From positions 62,001 to 126,000 of the forward strand of contig NZ_FQTY01000002.1 of assembly GCF_900128955.1 (NCBI RefSeq): 64,000 bases of DNA. The letters are read 5' to 3'. The DNA comes from Tissierella praeacuta DSM 18095. GTDB lineage: Bacteria; Bacillota; Clostridia; Tissierellales; Tissierellaceae. Made by a program: the position numbers and the translations under genes. This document shows positions 18,289 through 27,202 of this stretch, piece by piece (position 1 is the first letter of the stretch; each line of letters opens with the position of its first letter). The notes beneath the pieces were generated by a model, which made no database searches, was not told the origin of the DNA, and was given only the letters and a program-made list of their open reading frames with translations.

Positions 18289-19034
18289 GAATAATTCCAT
18301 GTCTTGACATGATAGATGGTAAAGTAGTTAAAGGGAAAAGATTTAAAGATATTGTTGATATAAATAGTCCAGAGGTTTTAGCTGAGTATTATTATAAAAC
18401 TGGAGCAGATGAACTGGTGTTTTATGATATAAATGCTTCTATTGAAGGTAGGAATACTTATTTGGATCCTATAATAAAAGCAATGTCAAAAATAAATATA
18501 CCTTTTTGCATAGGAGGAGGAATATCCTCCATTAGAGATGCTGAAAGATGTATAGAGATTGGTGCCAATAAAGTATCTATAAATTCTGCAGCTATTAAAA
18601 ATCCTAATTTAATAGAAGAAATAGCCATTAAATTAGGTAGCCAAGCTGTAGTTTTAGCTATTGATGTTATGCAAAATAAGGAAGAAAGTTGGAGTGTATA
18701 TGTTGAGGGTGGGAAAAGAAATACAGGATTAGATGCAATAAAATGGGTTAGAAGGGCAGTTGATTTAGGTGCAGGAGAAATAGTTGTAAATAGTATTGAT
18801 GGAGACGGAATGAAAAAAGGATATGATATTAAGCTTTTAAAAAAAATTAAAGACTCTGTAAATGTACCTGTTATTGCATCAGGCGGAGCTGGTAAGTTTA
18901 AAGACTTCTATGAAGCAGTAATGTTAGCAAAGGTTGATGGAGTTTTGGCAGCTTCAGTATTTCATTATGGGGATATTAAAATTAATGATTTAAAAGACTA
19001 TTTAATAGATAAAGGAATTTCTATGAAGTATTAG
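18282..19034 (+). CDS. hisF: Imidazole glycerol phosphate synthase, cyclase subunit
   Basis: It combines PRFAR with ammonia to give IGP and AICAR. The 250-residue barrel keeps the catalytic aspartates in [14 protein letters not shown] and [13 protein letters not shown], and phosphate loops IGGGIS and ASGGAG. Its normal partner HisH, which supplies ammonia from glutamine, is missing from this operon. HisF proteins can use free ammonia in vitro; whether that happens here or hisH lies elsewhere cannot be told from the window. Confidence 0.95.
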   Translation: MVRIIPCLDMIDGKVVKGKRFKDIVDINSPEVLAEYYYKTGADELVFYDINASIEGRNTYLDPIIKAMSKINIPFCIGGGISSIRDAERCIEIGANKVSINSAAIKNPNLIEEIAIKLGSQAVVLAIDVMQNKEESWSVYVEGGKRNTGLDAIKWVRRAVDLGAGEIVVNSIDGDGMKKGYDIKLLKKIKDSVNVPVIASGGAGKFKDFYEAVMLAKVDGVLAASVFHYGDIKINDLKDYLIDKGISMKY

Positions 19035-19044
19035 GAGGAAGAAA

Positions 19045-19671
19045 ATGAATATTTCAAATGTAATAGAAGAGATAAGGTTTGATAATAGTGGGTTAGTTCC
19101 AGCTGTAGTACAGGATATAAAGACTAAAGATGTCTTGATGCTTGCATATATGAGTAAAGAATCAATAGAAAAAACCTTTGAAGAAAAAGTTGTTCACTAT
19201 TATAGTAGAAGTAGGGAAAAGTTGTGGAAAAAAGGAGAAACCTCAGGTAATATTCAAAGGCTTAAAGGATTTTACTATGATTGTGATAAAGATAGTGTTT
19301 TAGTAGAGGTAGAACAGGTAGGGGCAGCTTGCCATACTGGAAGTTATTCATGTTTTTTTAATAAGGTATTAAAAGAAGAAAGCCAAGAAATAAATATTAT
19401 TGAAAGCCTGTATTCTCTATTAAAAAATAGAAAGGAAAATCCTAAGGAAGGCTCTTATACAAATTACTTATTTAAAGAAGGGTTAGATAAAATACTTAAA
19501 AAGATAGGAGAGGAATGTTCAGAAGTAATAATTGGAGCCAAAAATAAAAATAAAGAAGAGTTAGTTTATGAAATAAGTGATTTAATATATCATATTTTAG
19601 TTCTTATGGTAAATGAAGATATATTTATTGAAGATATAAAAAATGAGCTTATTATTCGTAGGAAAGCTTAG
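19045..19671 (+). CDS. hisI: Bifunctional PR-AMP cyclohydrolase / PR-ATP pyrophosphohydrolase
   Basis: A two-domain protein of 208 residues that performs the second and third pathway steps. The HisI half has [20 protein letters not shown], the metal-site aspartates around [11 protein letters not shown] and a cysteine-rich CHTGSYSCF. The HisE half (about 115 onward) has [16 protein letters not shown] and [13 protein letters not shown]. It is the last gene of the operon, behind GGAGGAAG, and is followed by a terminator at 19702. Often named hisIE. Confidence 0.95.
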   Translation: MNISNVIEEIRFDNSGLVPAVVQDIKTKDVLMLAYMSKESIEKTFEEKVVHYYSRSREKLWKKGETSGNIQRLKGFYYDCDKDSVLVEVEQVGAACHTGSYSCFFNKVLKEESQEINIIESLYSLLKNRKENPKEGSYTNYLFKEGLDKILKKIGEECSEVIIGAKNKNKEELVYEISDLIYHILVLMVNEDIFIEDIKNELIIRRKA

Positions 19672-19701
19672 TTTAAGGGTTAATCAAATAAGATAAATAA
19701 C

Positions 19702-19739
19702 TGAAAAATCCTATTTCCATGGGGAAGTAGGATTTTTCA
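19702..19739. terminator. Bidirectional terminator between hisI and the minus-strand triad
   Basis: A 17-bp stem TGAAAAATCCTATTTCC with GGAAGTAGGATTTTTCA (one G-U). A/T-rich flanks on both sides suit the convergent genes it separates. Confidence 0.82.
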
Positions 19740-19755
19740 ATTTAGTAGCAATATA

Positions 19756-20424
19756 TTATATATGCATCCTTTTATCCATTTCTATTTTTATATCATTTCC
19801 ATGAAAAATAAATACAGCAGATAATGAAATAATACTAATTGAGACACATATTATAGCAGGGTAGATAGTATTTATCCATCCCAATAATACAAATATAATA
19901 GGAACTATGCCAAATAGACTATCTATTAAGGCATAGGTAATATAGTCCCGTACACTTAGTTTCATAATTTTAGCTATTACATACATAACTATCATTGCAG
20001 TTGCAGAAGTAATAGGGATTATATAATCTAAAGACCAACCTTTCCATCCTGTTTTCCAATCCCAAAAGACAGATAATAATGATATAATTGCAACTTGTCG
20101 TACAATTTTTTTAGGTATATGATATCTTCTTTGCAAAATAGATATTAAACCTAGCCACATACTAAGTAATCCAAATACTAAGAGTAAAGGCCAGTTTACA
20201 TTTGAGGGAAAAATAATATTAATGGCAAAGCTAATTACCACAGCAGCAATAGAAATAAAAATCATAATCTTAATAGCTAGATGACTTTCATAAAAAGGTG
20301 GTATCTTAGGGAAAATTTCCTTATCTTTAGCCGTATTATGAATATCTGTTAAACTATTACCACATAATATACATTTTTCACGGTTTTCTCGTATATGAAC
20401 ATTACAGTGAGCACAATATTTCAT
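19756..20424 (-). CDS. Zinc-ribbon membrane protein, DUF6320-like
   Basis: The 222-residue product starts with a zinc ribbon: YCAHCNVHI, then CILCG (CxxC...CxxC). About six hydrophobic helices follow (IAIKIMIFISIAAV, LLLVFGLLSMWLGLI and others) up to a short charged tail. I recognise the DUF6320 type, regularly found beside alcohol-acetyltransferase-like proteins; the function is unknown. It lies 15 bp downstream of that gene on the same strand and so is third in a three-gene unit. The tryptophan-rich WDWKTGWKGWSLDY loop is conspicuous. Confidence 0.78.
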   Translation of the reverse strand: MKYCAHCNVHIRENREKCILCGNSLTDIHNTAKDKEIFPKIPPFYESHLAIKIMIFISIAAVVISFAINIIFPSNVNWPLLLVFGLLSMWLGLISILQRRYHIPKKIVRQVAIISLLSVFWDWKTGWKGWSLDYIIPITSATAMIVMYVIAKIMKLSVRDYITYALIDSLFGIVPIIFVLLGWINTIYPAIICVSISIISLSAVFIFHGNDIKIEMDKRMHI

Positions 20425-20439
20425 AGTATTTCCTTCTTT

Positions 20440-21708
20440 CTAAAGATTTGAAGTAATTTCAATTTCAATTTCTCTTTCAGAAAGAAATTGAAAAAATGTT
20501 TTTTGTATATCTGTTTCTTCAAAGGGAGAAGTAAAGCTTATAACCATTCTATCTCCATAAGTACATAAGGTAACTAAAGGTCTTCTGGCACTAACACAAA
20601 TACTAAATTGCCTTATATAGCTATCAAATTCTTTAGGCATAATAATCTTTCCTACATTTGAGATGGAGGATGTTACCTTTTTATCATTGAGCCTATTTGC
20701 TATACGAAGGAATAAATCCTTTAGAGGTAATGGAATTATCCTTGTAAATGGATTTTTTTCTAAGGACATAAGATGATTTAGCTTTCTATCTAATTGTTCT
20801 TTAGTTAATCCCCTTTTAAAGCTTTCATTAACACTGTCTATGATTTCTTTAAAATCTGCGTTACCATTTGCAAAACTATATCCAACATCCATGGTGCTAA
20901 AGAAATTCCTCGCAGTTGCAGAAGCATAATATGGTCTTAAATTAATGGGAACAGACAAGACTATAGGTCTTTTTTTTCTGTTGGCAGGCATTTCTTTATA
21001 TATAGAATATATAAGTAAAGATGCCAAAAAAACTGTTAAAGTAGTATTATATTCATGTGCTATGTCCAAAACAGATTTTACAGACATAGCTCCTTCAATT
21101 AACATCATTCTGTTTTCTGTAATTCTACTTCCTTTAATATAATAGGCATTAGAATATTTTCTGCCTTTGATTTTGTGAGGACTGTCTTCTCCATTATAAT
21201 TTTTCCAAAAGCTATCATCTAATTTTTGACTTATAGATGCTTTATGGTTTAGTTTGGGCATATTATTTTTAAATATATCCTTATATTTAATAGTCATATA
21301 ATGATATATAAGTATTTCCATAAACCAAATAAGACCGGCACCATCAGTAAGGGAATGAAAAATTTCCACATTAATTCTTTTATTATAATAAGAAACACGA
21401 AACAACAAGTTTTTTTGGTTTTTTATATAAATAGGTGCACAAAGAGGGGTGTCTTCTATATTAACTGTTGGTTTAATATCACTGTATTCAAAATAGTACC
21501 AAAAAGCTCCTCGCCTTAAAACAGATTTATATAATGGAAAACTTTCAATAGTCAAATCCAAAGATTTTTGTAAAACTATTGGGTCAACATCTTCATATAA
21601 TTCACAGCTAAGTCTAAATACTTTAGTATCTTTATTATTAGCGATTGCTGGAAATAATTTAGAGGCATTATCCAGTTTAGTCCATTTTATTTCTTTTTGT
21701 TGTTTCAT
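20440..21708 (-). CDS. Alcohol acetyltransferase-like / condensation-fold acyltransferase
   Basis: A 422-residue protein of the AATase/PapA/condensation-domain fold that transfers acyl groups from CoA. The HxxxDG catalytic motif is present at 118-123 (HSLTDGAG). The second half carries the structural segment VLSVPINLRPYY and a SSISNVGKI strand. It lies between an HSL-type hydrolase upstream and the DUF6320 protein downstream, both on the same strand with 15-bp gaps. The acceptor is not known; an ester or acylated lipid product is the likeliest guess. Confidence 0.78.
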   Translation of the reverse strand: MKQQKEIKWTKLDNASKLFPAIANNKDTKVFRLSCELYEDVDPIVLQKSLDLTIESFPLYKSVLRRGAFWYYFEYSDIKPTVNIEDTPLCAPIYIKNQKNLLFRVSYYNKRINVEIFHSLTDGAGLIWFMEILIYHYMTIKYKDIFKNNMPKLNHKASISQKLDDSFWKNYNGEDSPHKIKGRKYSNAYYIKGSRITENRMMLIEGAMSVKSVLDIAHEYNTTLTVFLASLLIYSIYKEMPANRKKRPIVLSVPINLRPYYASATARNFFSTMDVGYSFANGNADFKEIIDSVNESFKRGLTKEQLDRKLNHLMSLEKNPFTRIIPLPLKDLFLRIANRLNDKKVTSSISNVGKIIMPKEFDSYIRQFSICVSARRPLVTLCTYGDRMVISFTSPFEETDIQKTFFQFLSEREIEIEITSNL

Positions 21709-21723
21709 ATATATACCTTCTTT

Positions 21724-22644
21724 TTAGTCAATTTTATCATATAAAAATGAATTTATAATTTCATAACATTTATCAATATCATCAGAGCTTAAAGGATTTG
21801 AAATAAATCCATGCAGAGCATCTTTCATTCTATATATTTTGGCATAATTTCCAAACTGTTGCAGTTTTATTCCGTAGGCTTCTCCTTCATCCCTAAGAGG
21901 ATCAAACTCAGCAGTAATAATTAAAGACTTAGGTTGATTTGAAAGGTCTTTAGCAAGTATTGGTGCAACATAAGGGTTTACTCTATCTTCTTCATTTTGG
22001 ACATATAAATCCATATAATCCTGTATTTTTTTTGAAGTCATTATATAATTTGTTCCATTTTCTTTTACAGAGGTATATGGAGAATTTTCGCTGTGATCAT
22101 AATTAGTAGCAGGATATATTAAAATTTGTTTCTTAGGCAAAAATTCCTTATTATCTCTTAACATAAGTGAAACTACTGCTGCTAAATTGCCACCTGCACT
22201 ATCTCCAATTAAGGTAATATCTTTTTGATTACAGCCCAATATTTCAGGATTTGAAAAAATTTCCCGAGTAACATGATAACAATCTTCTAATCCAGCAGGA
22301 AAAGGATTTTCTGGAGCTAAACGATAATCTACGGAAATAACTATATGATTAGTTTTATTAGCCATATTTGCACATACATTAGTATAGGAATCAATATTTC
22401 CTGTAACCCATCCACCACCATGAAAGAAAATCAAAACCTTTGGAAGAGGGTTTTCCTTAGGGATGAAAACACGCACTGGAATTTCTCTATTTTCCACCAT
22501 AATCTTATGATCTAACATTTTGTAGATTGGTTCTTTTGGCGGGTTTAGTACATTAAGCAACTTACGATATGGCTTATAATATTTTTTTAGACTTATATGG
22601 GGAATTGATAAAATTTTCAATATGGTCTTTCTAATATTATTCAT
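21724..22644 (-). CDS. Alpha/beta hydrolase, hormone-sensitive-lipase family
   Basis: A 306-residue esterase/lipase. The oxyanion motif HGGGW is at 75-79, the nucleophile elbow GDSAGG has Ser149, the acid is in EFDPLRDEG, and the His is in DALHGF. No signal peptide is present, so it acts in the cytosol. It is the first gene of the triad, behind AAGGAG. Pairing an esterase with an acyltransferase suggests turnover of the same ester or acyl conjugate. Confidence 0.88.
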   Translation of the reverse strand: MNNIRKTILKILSIPHISLKKYYKPYRKLLNVLNPPKEPIYKMLDHKIMVENREIPVRVFIPKENPLPKVLIFFHGGGWVTGNIDSYTNVCANMANKTNHIVISVDYRLAPENPFPAGLEDCYHVTREIFSNPEILGCNQKDITLIGDSAGGNLAAVVSLMLRDNKEFLPKKQILIYPATNYDHSENSPYTSVKENGTNYIMTSKKIQDYMDLYVQNEEDRVNPYVAPILAKDLSNQPKSLIITAEFDPLRDEGEAYGIKLQQFGNYAKIYRMKDALHGFISNPLSSDDIDKCYEIINSFLYDKID

Positions 22645-22737
22645 ATGGTTAAATTCTCCTTACATTAGAGATAGTCAATATCTATATATTATACATTATA
22701 ATACCCATAAAGGGTCAATATCTTTACATTATAAAAT

Positions 22738-22772
22738 GAAATACTGAAGATTAATAAAATCTTCAGTATTTC
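22738..22772 (-). terminator. Hairpin after the YciI-like gene
   Basis: A perfect 15-bp stem GAAATACTGAAGATT/AATCTTCAGTATTTC lies directly after the minus-strand stop at 22775. The downstream T-tract is short, so termination is likely but not certain. Confidence 0.65.
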
Positions 22773-22774
22773 AT

Positions 22775-23038
22775 CTATTCTATATTGCTACGCCATTCCT
22801 TTAAAACTAAGGTACGAGATTTCTGCAATACTGCTGGGTCATTTTCTGCCATTTCTTTAGCTTCCTCATAGGAATTGGCCTTATATATTACAAGTCCCCC
22901 ACTATGGTCTGTAAAAGGACCTTTAGCAAATATTTTACCTTCATCTATAAATTTTTGAAGATAGGCTTTGTGAATATCAAGTATTTCCATATCCTTTTTT
23001 TCATCAACGGTTTTTAATATAGCAGCATATAAAATCAT
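22775..23038 (-). CDS. YciI family protein
   Basis: An 87-residue ferredoxin-like-fold protein of the YciI/YCII-related family. The conserved His-Asp pair is visible: DIHKAYLQKF and GPFTDHSGGLVIYKA, followed by the AEEAKEMAENDP-like segment (here YEEAKEMAENDPAVLQ). Family members are small enzymes or accessory proteins of mostly unknown role. AAGGAGTG precedes the start. It stands alone between two promoter regions. Confidence 0.85.
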   Translation of the reverse strand: MILYAAILKTVDEKKDMEILDIHKAYLQKFIDEGKIFAKGPFTDHSGGLVIYKANSYEEAKEMAENDPAVLQKSRTLVLKEWRSNIE

Positions 23039-23225
23039 TTTTTCACTCCTTATAAATTTTTTGATAATTTTAAGTAATCTACTAAGTATTATACATATAA
23101 TTTTAATTCTTCATATGTATAATTTATATAAAAGACTATTTATAAAGATTTAATAGCAGGAAATTGACTATACTTCATAAAGTTTTGGGTATAAATATAT
23201 ATACAATAAAAATGGGAGGGGTTCT

Positions 23226-23774
23226 ATGAAGAAGGTTATTTTATTTTTAGCAGAGGGATTTGAAGAAGTAGAGGCCTTAACGGTAGTCGATTATCTTAGG
23301 AGAAAGGATGTGGCTGTTGACACTGTATCTATTACAGAAGATAATAAGGTAAAGGGAGTTCATGATATTGTAGTTATTGCAGATAAAGTTATTAATAGTA
23401 TTAATGATATAGACTCCTATGATGCTGTAATTATTCCAGGAGGATTACCAGGTGCTACAAATCTTAGAGATAATAATAAAGTAATAGATATTGTAAAAAA
23501 GGCGAATAGAAATGGGAAATTAGTAGCTGCAATATGTGCAGGTCCCATAGTTCTTGAAAAAGCTGGAGTCATACATGGTAAGAATGTAACTTCATATCCT
23601 GGATTTGAAGATGAGTTAATGAGTGGAATATATATTGATGATAGTGTTGTTAGAGATTGTAATATTATAACAGCCAAGGGACCAGCTTTAGCTGTAGAGT
23701 TTGCTATAGAGATAATGAGATATTTATTAGGTGAAGAAAAGGTGGATGAATTAAAGAAAGATATACTGTACTAG
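23226..23774 (+). CDS. DJ-1/PfpI family protein (YajL-like)
   Basis: A 182-residue DJ-1-fold protein. The acid residue lies in AEGFEEVE near 14-15 and the reactive cysteine is C104 in AAICAGP, with PGGLPGATNLRDN before it. Family members act as deglycase/glyoxalase or chaperone-like stress proteins. GGGAGGGG precedes ATG 23226. The terminator after it overlaps the promoter region of the next operon. Confidence 0.92.
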   Translation: MKKVILFLAEGFEEVEALTVVDYLRRKDVAVDTVSITEDNKVKGVHDIVVIADKVINSINDIDSYDAVIIPGGLPGATNLRDNNKVIDIVKKANRNGKLVAAICAGPIVLEKAGVIHGKNVTSYPGFEDELMSGIYIDDSVVRDCNIITAKGPALAVEFAIEIMRYLLGEEKVDELKKDILY

Positions 23775-23824
23775 AATTAAACTATAGAGGGATAGCTTTA
23801 TGTGGTTAAGAAACCTTAAGAAAT

Positions 23825-23863
23825 AAAAAGTGGTGGGTAACAATTGTTACCGACTACTTTTTT
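23825..23863 (+). terminator. Hairpin after the DJ-1 gene
   Basis: An imperfect stem centred on GGTAAC-AATT-GTTACC with outer pairing AAGT/ACTT and a following T-run. It probably stops the DJ-1 transcript, and its core is also a protein-binding-type palindrome (separate entry). Confidence 0.6.
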
Positions 23864-23878
23864 ATTTAAGGATATAAT
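23837..23878 (+). promoter_or_regulatory. CRP/FNR-type operator and -10 box of the 23966 operon
   Basis: The palindrome GTAAC-AATT-GTTAC (23837-23850, extended to GGTAAC/GTTACC) is centred at 23843.5. A consensus TATAAT is at 23873-23878, starting 29.5 bp from that centre. This puts the operator near -41.5, the class II activator position. The hcp promoter has the same arrangement at 28715-28756. Confidence 0.6.
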
Positions 23879-23965
23879 AGTTATTAATATATGAGATTTA
23901 TATTTGGATTTCCATAATAATCTCTTAGAGGTAAGATGAAAACTTGAAAGATAAGGAGGAATATA

Positions 23966-25198
23966 ATGAATAAATATTTTAATAGTAAAGATACAATATA
24001 CGATATAACGGAAAAATATCCTGAAACTATAGATATATTTGTAACAAATGGATTTGGGCAATTAGGCAATGAAAATATGAGAAAGATAATGGGGAAGACC
24101 ATTTCTTTAGAAATGGCTTGTATGTCTAAGAAGATTAATATAGAATTATTTACTGAAAAAATAATAGATGCAATAGATCAACACAGAATATCTGTAGACT
24201 CAGCCTTAGCTTCAACAAAACAAAATAATGGTGGAGATATTAAAATAGAGGGAATTGTGCCTTGTCCCGTAAGAGTTCCATTATTAGAAGGTTTTAATGA
24301 TTGGATGAATGAAAATAAAACTAGATTTGATTTTAAAGTTGATTATGAACTAAAGTCTGCAAATTTAGGTGTGGACTGGATTAAGGAGAGAATTGAATCA
24401 GATAAAGAAGAGTCCTTATCAGATTTATTCATGTCAGCTGGATTTGATTTATTCTTTGATAAGGGATTAATGGGGAAGTTTAAGTCTAGAGGAGTATTTG
24501 AAGATATTACAGGTTTAGACAAATTAAATAAGGATTTTGATAATGAGAAAATAGATTTAAAAGATCCTCAAAAACAATATTCTATAATAGGAGTAGTTCC
24601 AGCAGTATTCATGGTAAATACTGAAGAACTAGGAGATAGAAAGATGCCTAAATCTTGGGCTGATTTACTAAAACCAGAGTTTGAAAACTCAGTATCTTTA
24701 CCTATGAGAGATTTTGATTTATTTAATGCCATATTATTAAATATTTATAAGAGTTATGGAGAAGACGGAGTAACAAATCTTGGGAAAACTCTATTAAGAA
24801 GTATGCATCCAGCTGAAATGGTTAAATCTCATATTAAGAAAACGGAATCAGGAATACCCACTGTAACTATAATGCCGTATTTCTTTACTAAGATGGTTAG
24901 GTCAGAATCTCCATTGAAACCTGTATGGCCAGAGGATGGTGCTATAATATCTCCAATATTTTTATTAGCCAAGAAGAAAACTAAGGATAAAACAAAACCA
25001 TTTGTAGATTTTTTCTTCTCTAAAAAAGTAGGGGAAATACTTTCAATCAATGGTAAATTTCCTTCAACTAATCCAGAGGTAGATAATGAATTGTCATCTG
25101 ACCAGAAGTTTATGTGGCTTGGTTGGGATTATATAAATAATCATAATATCGGTGAACTAATAAGAAAATGTGAAAAAATATTTCATGATGCAGTTTAG
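23966..25198 (+). CDS. Cytosolic solute-binding-like protein with N-terminal DUF1858-like domain
   Basis: A 410-residue protein with two parts. The first 75 residues (DTIYDITEKYPETIDIFVTN and following helices) resemble DUF1858/ScdA-N helical domains. The rest, from about 92 (IEGIVPCPVR), resembles type 2 periplasmic iron or anion-binding proteins: GVVPAVFMVNTEEL, SWADLLKPEFE, WPEDGAIISPIFLLAKK. There is no signal peptide, lipobox or membrane helix, so unlike true ABC binding proteins it stays in the cytosol. It is first in an operon with a GTPase, a permease-less ABC ATPase and a zinc-ribbon protein. A metal or cofactor carrier role is inference. ATAAGGAGGA precedes ATG 23966. Confidence 0.75.
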   Translation: MNKYFNSKDTIYDITEKYPETIDIFVTNGFGQLGNENMRKIMGKTISLEMACMSKKINIELFTEKIIDAIDQHRISVDSALASTKQNNGGDIKIEGIVPCPVRVPLLEGFNDWMNENKTRFDFKVDYELKSANLGVDWIKERIESDKEESLSDLFMSAGFDLFFDKGLMGKFKSRGVFEDITGLDKLNKDFDNEKIDLKDPQKQYSIIGVVPAVFMVNTEELGDRKMPKSWADLLKPEFENSVSLPMRDFDLFNAILLNIYKSYGEDGVTNLGKTLLRSMHPAEMVKSHIKKTESGIPTVTIMPYFFTKMVRSESPLKPVWPEDGAIISPIFLLAKKKTKDKTKPFVDFFFSKKVGEILSINGKFPSTNPEVDNELSSDQKFMWLGWDYINNHNIGELIRKCEKIFHDAV

Positions 25199-25210
25199 GA
25201 GGTTATATAA

Positions 25211-25912
25211 ATGAATTTAATTGTATTTTCAGGGCCCCCATCATCGGGTAAGACTTCAATAATATTAAAAACAATAGATGCATTAAAACAGAGGAAACTT
25301 TCAGTAGGAGTAGTTAAATTCGACTGTTTATATACGGATGATGATGTATTATATGAAAAGGCTGGAATACCAGTGAAGAAAGGGCTTTCTGGTGCCCTTT
25401 GTCCAGATCATTTCTTTGCTTCAAATATTGAAGAAGTAGTAAAATGGGGAAAACAAATGGAATTAGATATGTTAATTACTGAATCAGCAGGACTTTGTAA
25501 TAGATGTTCTCCTTATATTAAAAATATAAAAGGGGTTTGTGTTATAGATAATCTGTCTGGGATCAATACACCAAAGAAAATTGGACCAATGTTAAGGTCG
25601 GCAGATATAGTGATTATAACTAAGGGGGATATAGTGTCTCAAGCAGAAAGAGAGGTATTCGCTTCAAAGGTGAGTTCAGTAAATCCGAGAGCAACTACTA
25701 TGCATATTAATGGACTTACAGGTCAAGGAGCTTATGAGCTAAGTACATTATTATATGATGAAAATGAACAAATTGATTCTGTACAAGGGATGGAATTAAG
25801 ATTTCCAATGCCTTCTGCCTTGTGTTCTTATTGTTTAGGTGAAACAAGAATAGGAGAGGCATACCAGATGGGTAATGTAAGAAAAATGGAACTAGGTGAT
25901 GACTATGAATAA
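25211..25912 (+). CDS. G3E/HypB-UreG-like GTPase with cysteine metal-ligand motifs
   Basis: A 233-residue P-loop protein. Walker A is GPPSSGKT (8-15), the Walker B-like strand reads LITESAGL (88-95), and the base-recognition motif is TKGD (137-140), all as in the SIMIBI metal-chaperone GTPases. Cysteines C96 and C99 (GLCNRCSP) follow the Walker B segment, and C205/C208 (CSYCLGE) form a second CxxC near the C-terminus. HypB, UreG and relatives use such sites to load nickel or cobalt into enzymes. The target here is unknown. The gene starts 12 bp after the binding-like protein (TAGGAGG) and overlaps the ATPase gene. Confidence 0.8.
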   Translation: MNLIVFSGPPSSGKTSIILKTIDALKQRKLSVGVVKFDCLYTDDDVLYEKAGIPVKKGLSGALCPDHFFASNIEEVVKWGKQMELDMLITESAGLCNRCSPYIKNIKGVCVIDNLSGINTPKKIGPMLRSADIVIITKGDIVSQAEREVFASKVSSVNPRATTMHINGLTGQGAYELSTLLYDENEQIDSVQGMELRFPMPSALCSYCLGETRIGEAYQMGNVRKMELGDDYE

Positions 25913-26915
25913 TTTAACTATAGGGCAGTTAGAAGAAAAATATCCTTTTATAATCAGTTATTTTGAAGAAAATAAATTAGATACTAGAAGCCATAAAGAC
26001 AAGACATTTAGGGAATATTTAGATAGTTTTAGTCAAGAAGATATAGAGAATTGGGCTATAGATAAGGAAAGGTTGGAGTCAGATTTACAAGTGTTTATTA
26101 AGCAAATGAAGGAGTTTTTAGGAATAACAGAGGATACTAAGGTGAATTCCTTAACTATATTGCCAGGTTATGATAAATCGGGAAATAAAGAAGGATTTGA
26201 AGAATTAACTATAAATAAATCTGAAATCATCTCCATAGTAGGGGCTACTGGATCAGGTAAATCTAGGCTACTAGCTGATATAGAGTGGACTGCCATGGGA
26301 GATACACCTACAGGCAGAGGAATACTGATAAATGGTAAATTACCAGATAAAAAATGGAGGTTTTCATCTAATAACAAATTAGTTGCACAACTTTCACAAA
26401 ATATGAATTTTGTAATGGATCTTACAGTTAGAGAATTCTTGGAATTACATGCACAGAGTAGATTAGTTGAAAATGTAGAAGGAGTAATAGAGAAGATAAT
26501 TAAAGAGGCTAACAATTTAGCAGGGGAGAAGTTTAATATAGATACACCAGTAACATCTCTAAGCGGTGGACAATCAAGGGCATTAATGATTGCAGATACA
26601 GCAATCCTTAGTTCTTCACCTATAGTGTTAATAGATGAAATAGAAAATGCAGGAATAGATAGAAAGAAAGCCTTAGAATTATTAGTATCTGAGGATAAAA
26701 TAGTTCTTATGGCAACCCATGACCCAATATTGGCCCTTATGGGCAATAGAAGAATCGTAATTAAAAATGGTGGTATAGATAAAATAATTGAAACAAGCAG
26801 TGAAGAGAAAGAATTATTATTAGAGCTTGAGAAAATGGATAATATCATTCAAGGAATGAGAAATAGACTTAGAATTGGAGAAAGTTTAAAATCAATGAAT
26901 AGTGAAAAACTTTAA
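25905..26915 (+). CDS. ABC-type ATPase with N-terminal helical domain, no permease partner
   Basis: A 336-residue protein. The first 75 residues (TIGQLEEKYPFIISYFEENKL) look like the helical head of the first gene. The ABC domain follows: Walker A GATGSGKS (113-120), signature LSGGQS (about 219-224), Walker B VLIDEIEN (about 242-249) and the switch His in MATHDP. No transmembrane gene exists in the operon. The ATPase may therefore work on a soluble complex, as SufC does, rather than in transport. ATG 25905 is used (GTG 25896 and ATG 25899 are alternatives). It overlaps the GTPase gene by 8 bp. Confidence 0.8.
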   Translation: MNNLTIGQLEEKYPFIISYFEENKLDTRSHKDKTFREYLDSFSQEDIENWAIDKERLESDLQVFIKQMKEFLGITEDTKVNSLTILPGYDKSGNKEGFEELTINKSEIISIVGATGSGKSRLLADIEWTAMGDTPTGRGILINGKLPDKKWRFSSNNKLVAQLSQNMNFVMDLTVREFLELHAQSRLVENVEGVIEKIIKEANNLAGEKFNIDTPVTSLSGGQSRALMIADTAILSSSPIVLIDEIENAGIDRKKALELLVSEDKIVLMATHDPILALMGNRRIVIKNGGIDKIIETSSEEKELLLELEKMDNIIQGMRNRLRIGESLKSMNSEKL

Positions 26916-26956
26916 ATGAAGTTTTGGAGTCTTTAAATAGAGGGAGGAAATATAAA

Positions 26957-27199
26957 ATGCATGATGGATGTACAGGAAGTTTTGGTAGTGGAAAGGAAGT
27001 TGTAGATAAAATAAGAATGATGGGATTTAATACTCGTCCAATGCCTCCAGGAGTTATTATAAAATGTATTGAATGTGGGAATGAAATTGAAATGACTCAT
27101 TTAGAAACAAAATGTCCATATTGTAGTATGGTATATGGTGTAACACCTTGTTCAGTAAAATATCCAGAAAGGATTAAAGCAGCTGGAAAAGATTATTAA
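26957..27199 (+). CDS. Small zinc-ribbon protein
   Basis: An 80-residue protein with a rubredoxin/zinc-ribbon knuckle pair: C37-C40 (CIECG) and C53-C56 (CPYC), plus C5 and C65. I choose ATG 26957, directly served by GAGGGAGGAAA; an in-frame TTG at 26924 lacks such a site. It lies 41 bp after the ATPase and before a terminator, so it is the last gene of the operon. Proposed role, by context only: metal-binding accessory or regulator of the preceding three proteins. Confidence 0.75.
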   Translation: MHDGCTGSFGSGKEVVDKIRMMGFNTRPMPPGVIIKCIECGNEIEMTHLETKCPYCSMVYGVTPCSVKYPERIKAAGKDY

Positions 27200-27202
27200 A
27201 AT

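Noticed and set aside
23816-24102. Minus-strand frames around the start of the 23966 operon
   Set aside because: They overlap the promoter, operator and first coding region and encode only hydrophobic low-complexity sequence.
26168-26848. Long minus-strand open frame of 226 codons
   Set aside because: It lies opposite the ABC ATPase gene and its low-complexity translation has no domain; it is a shadow.
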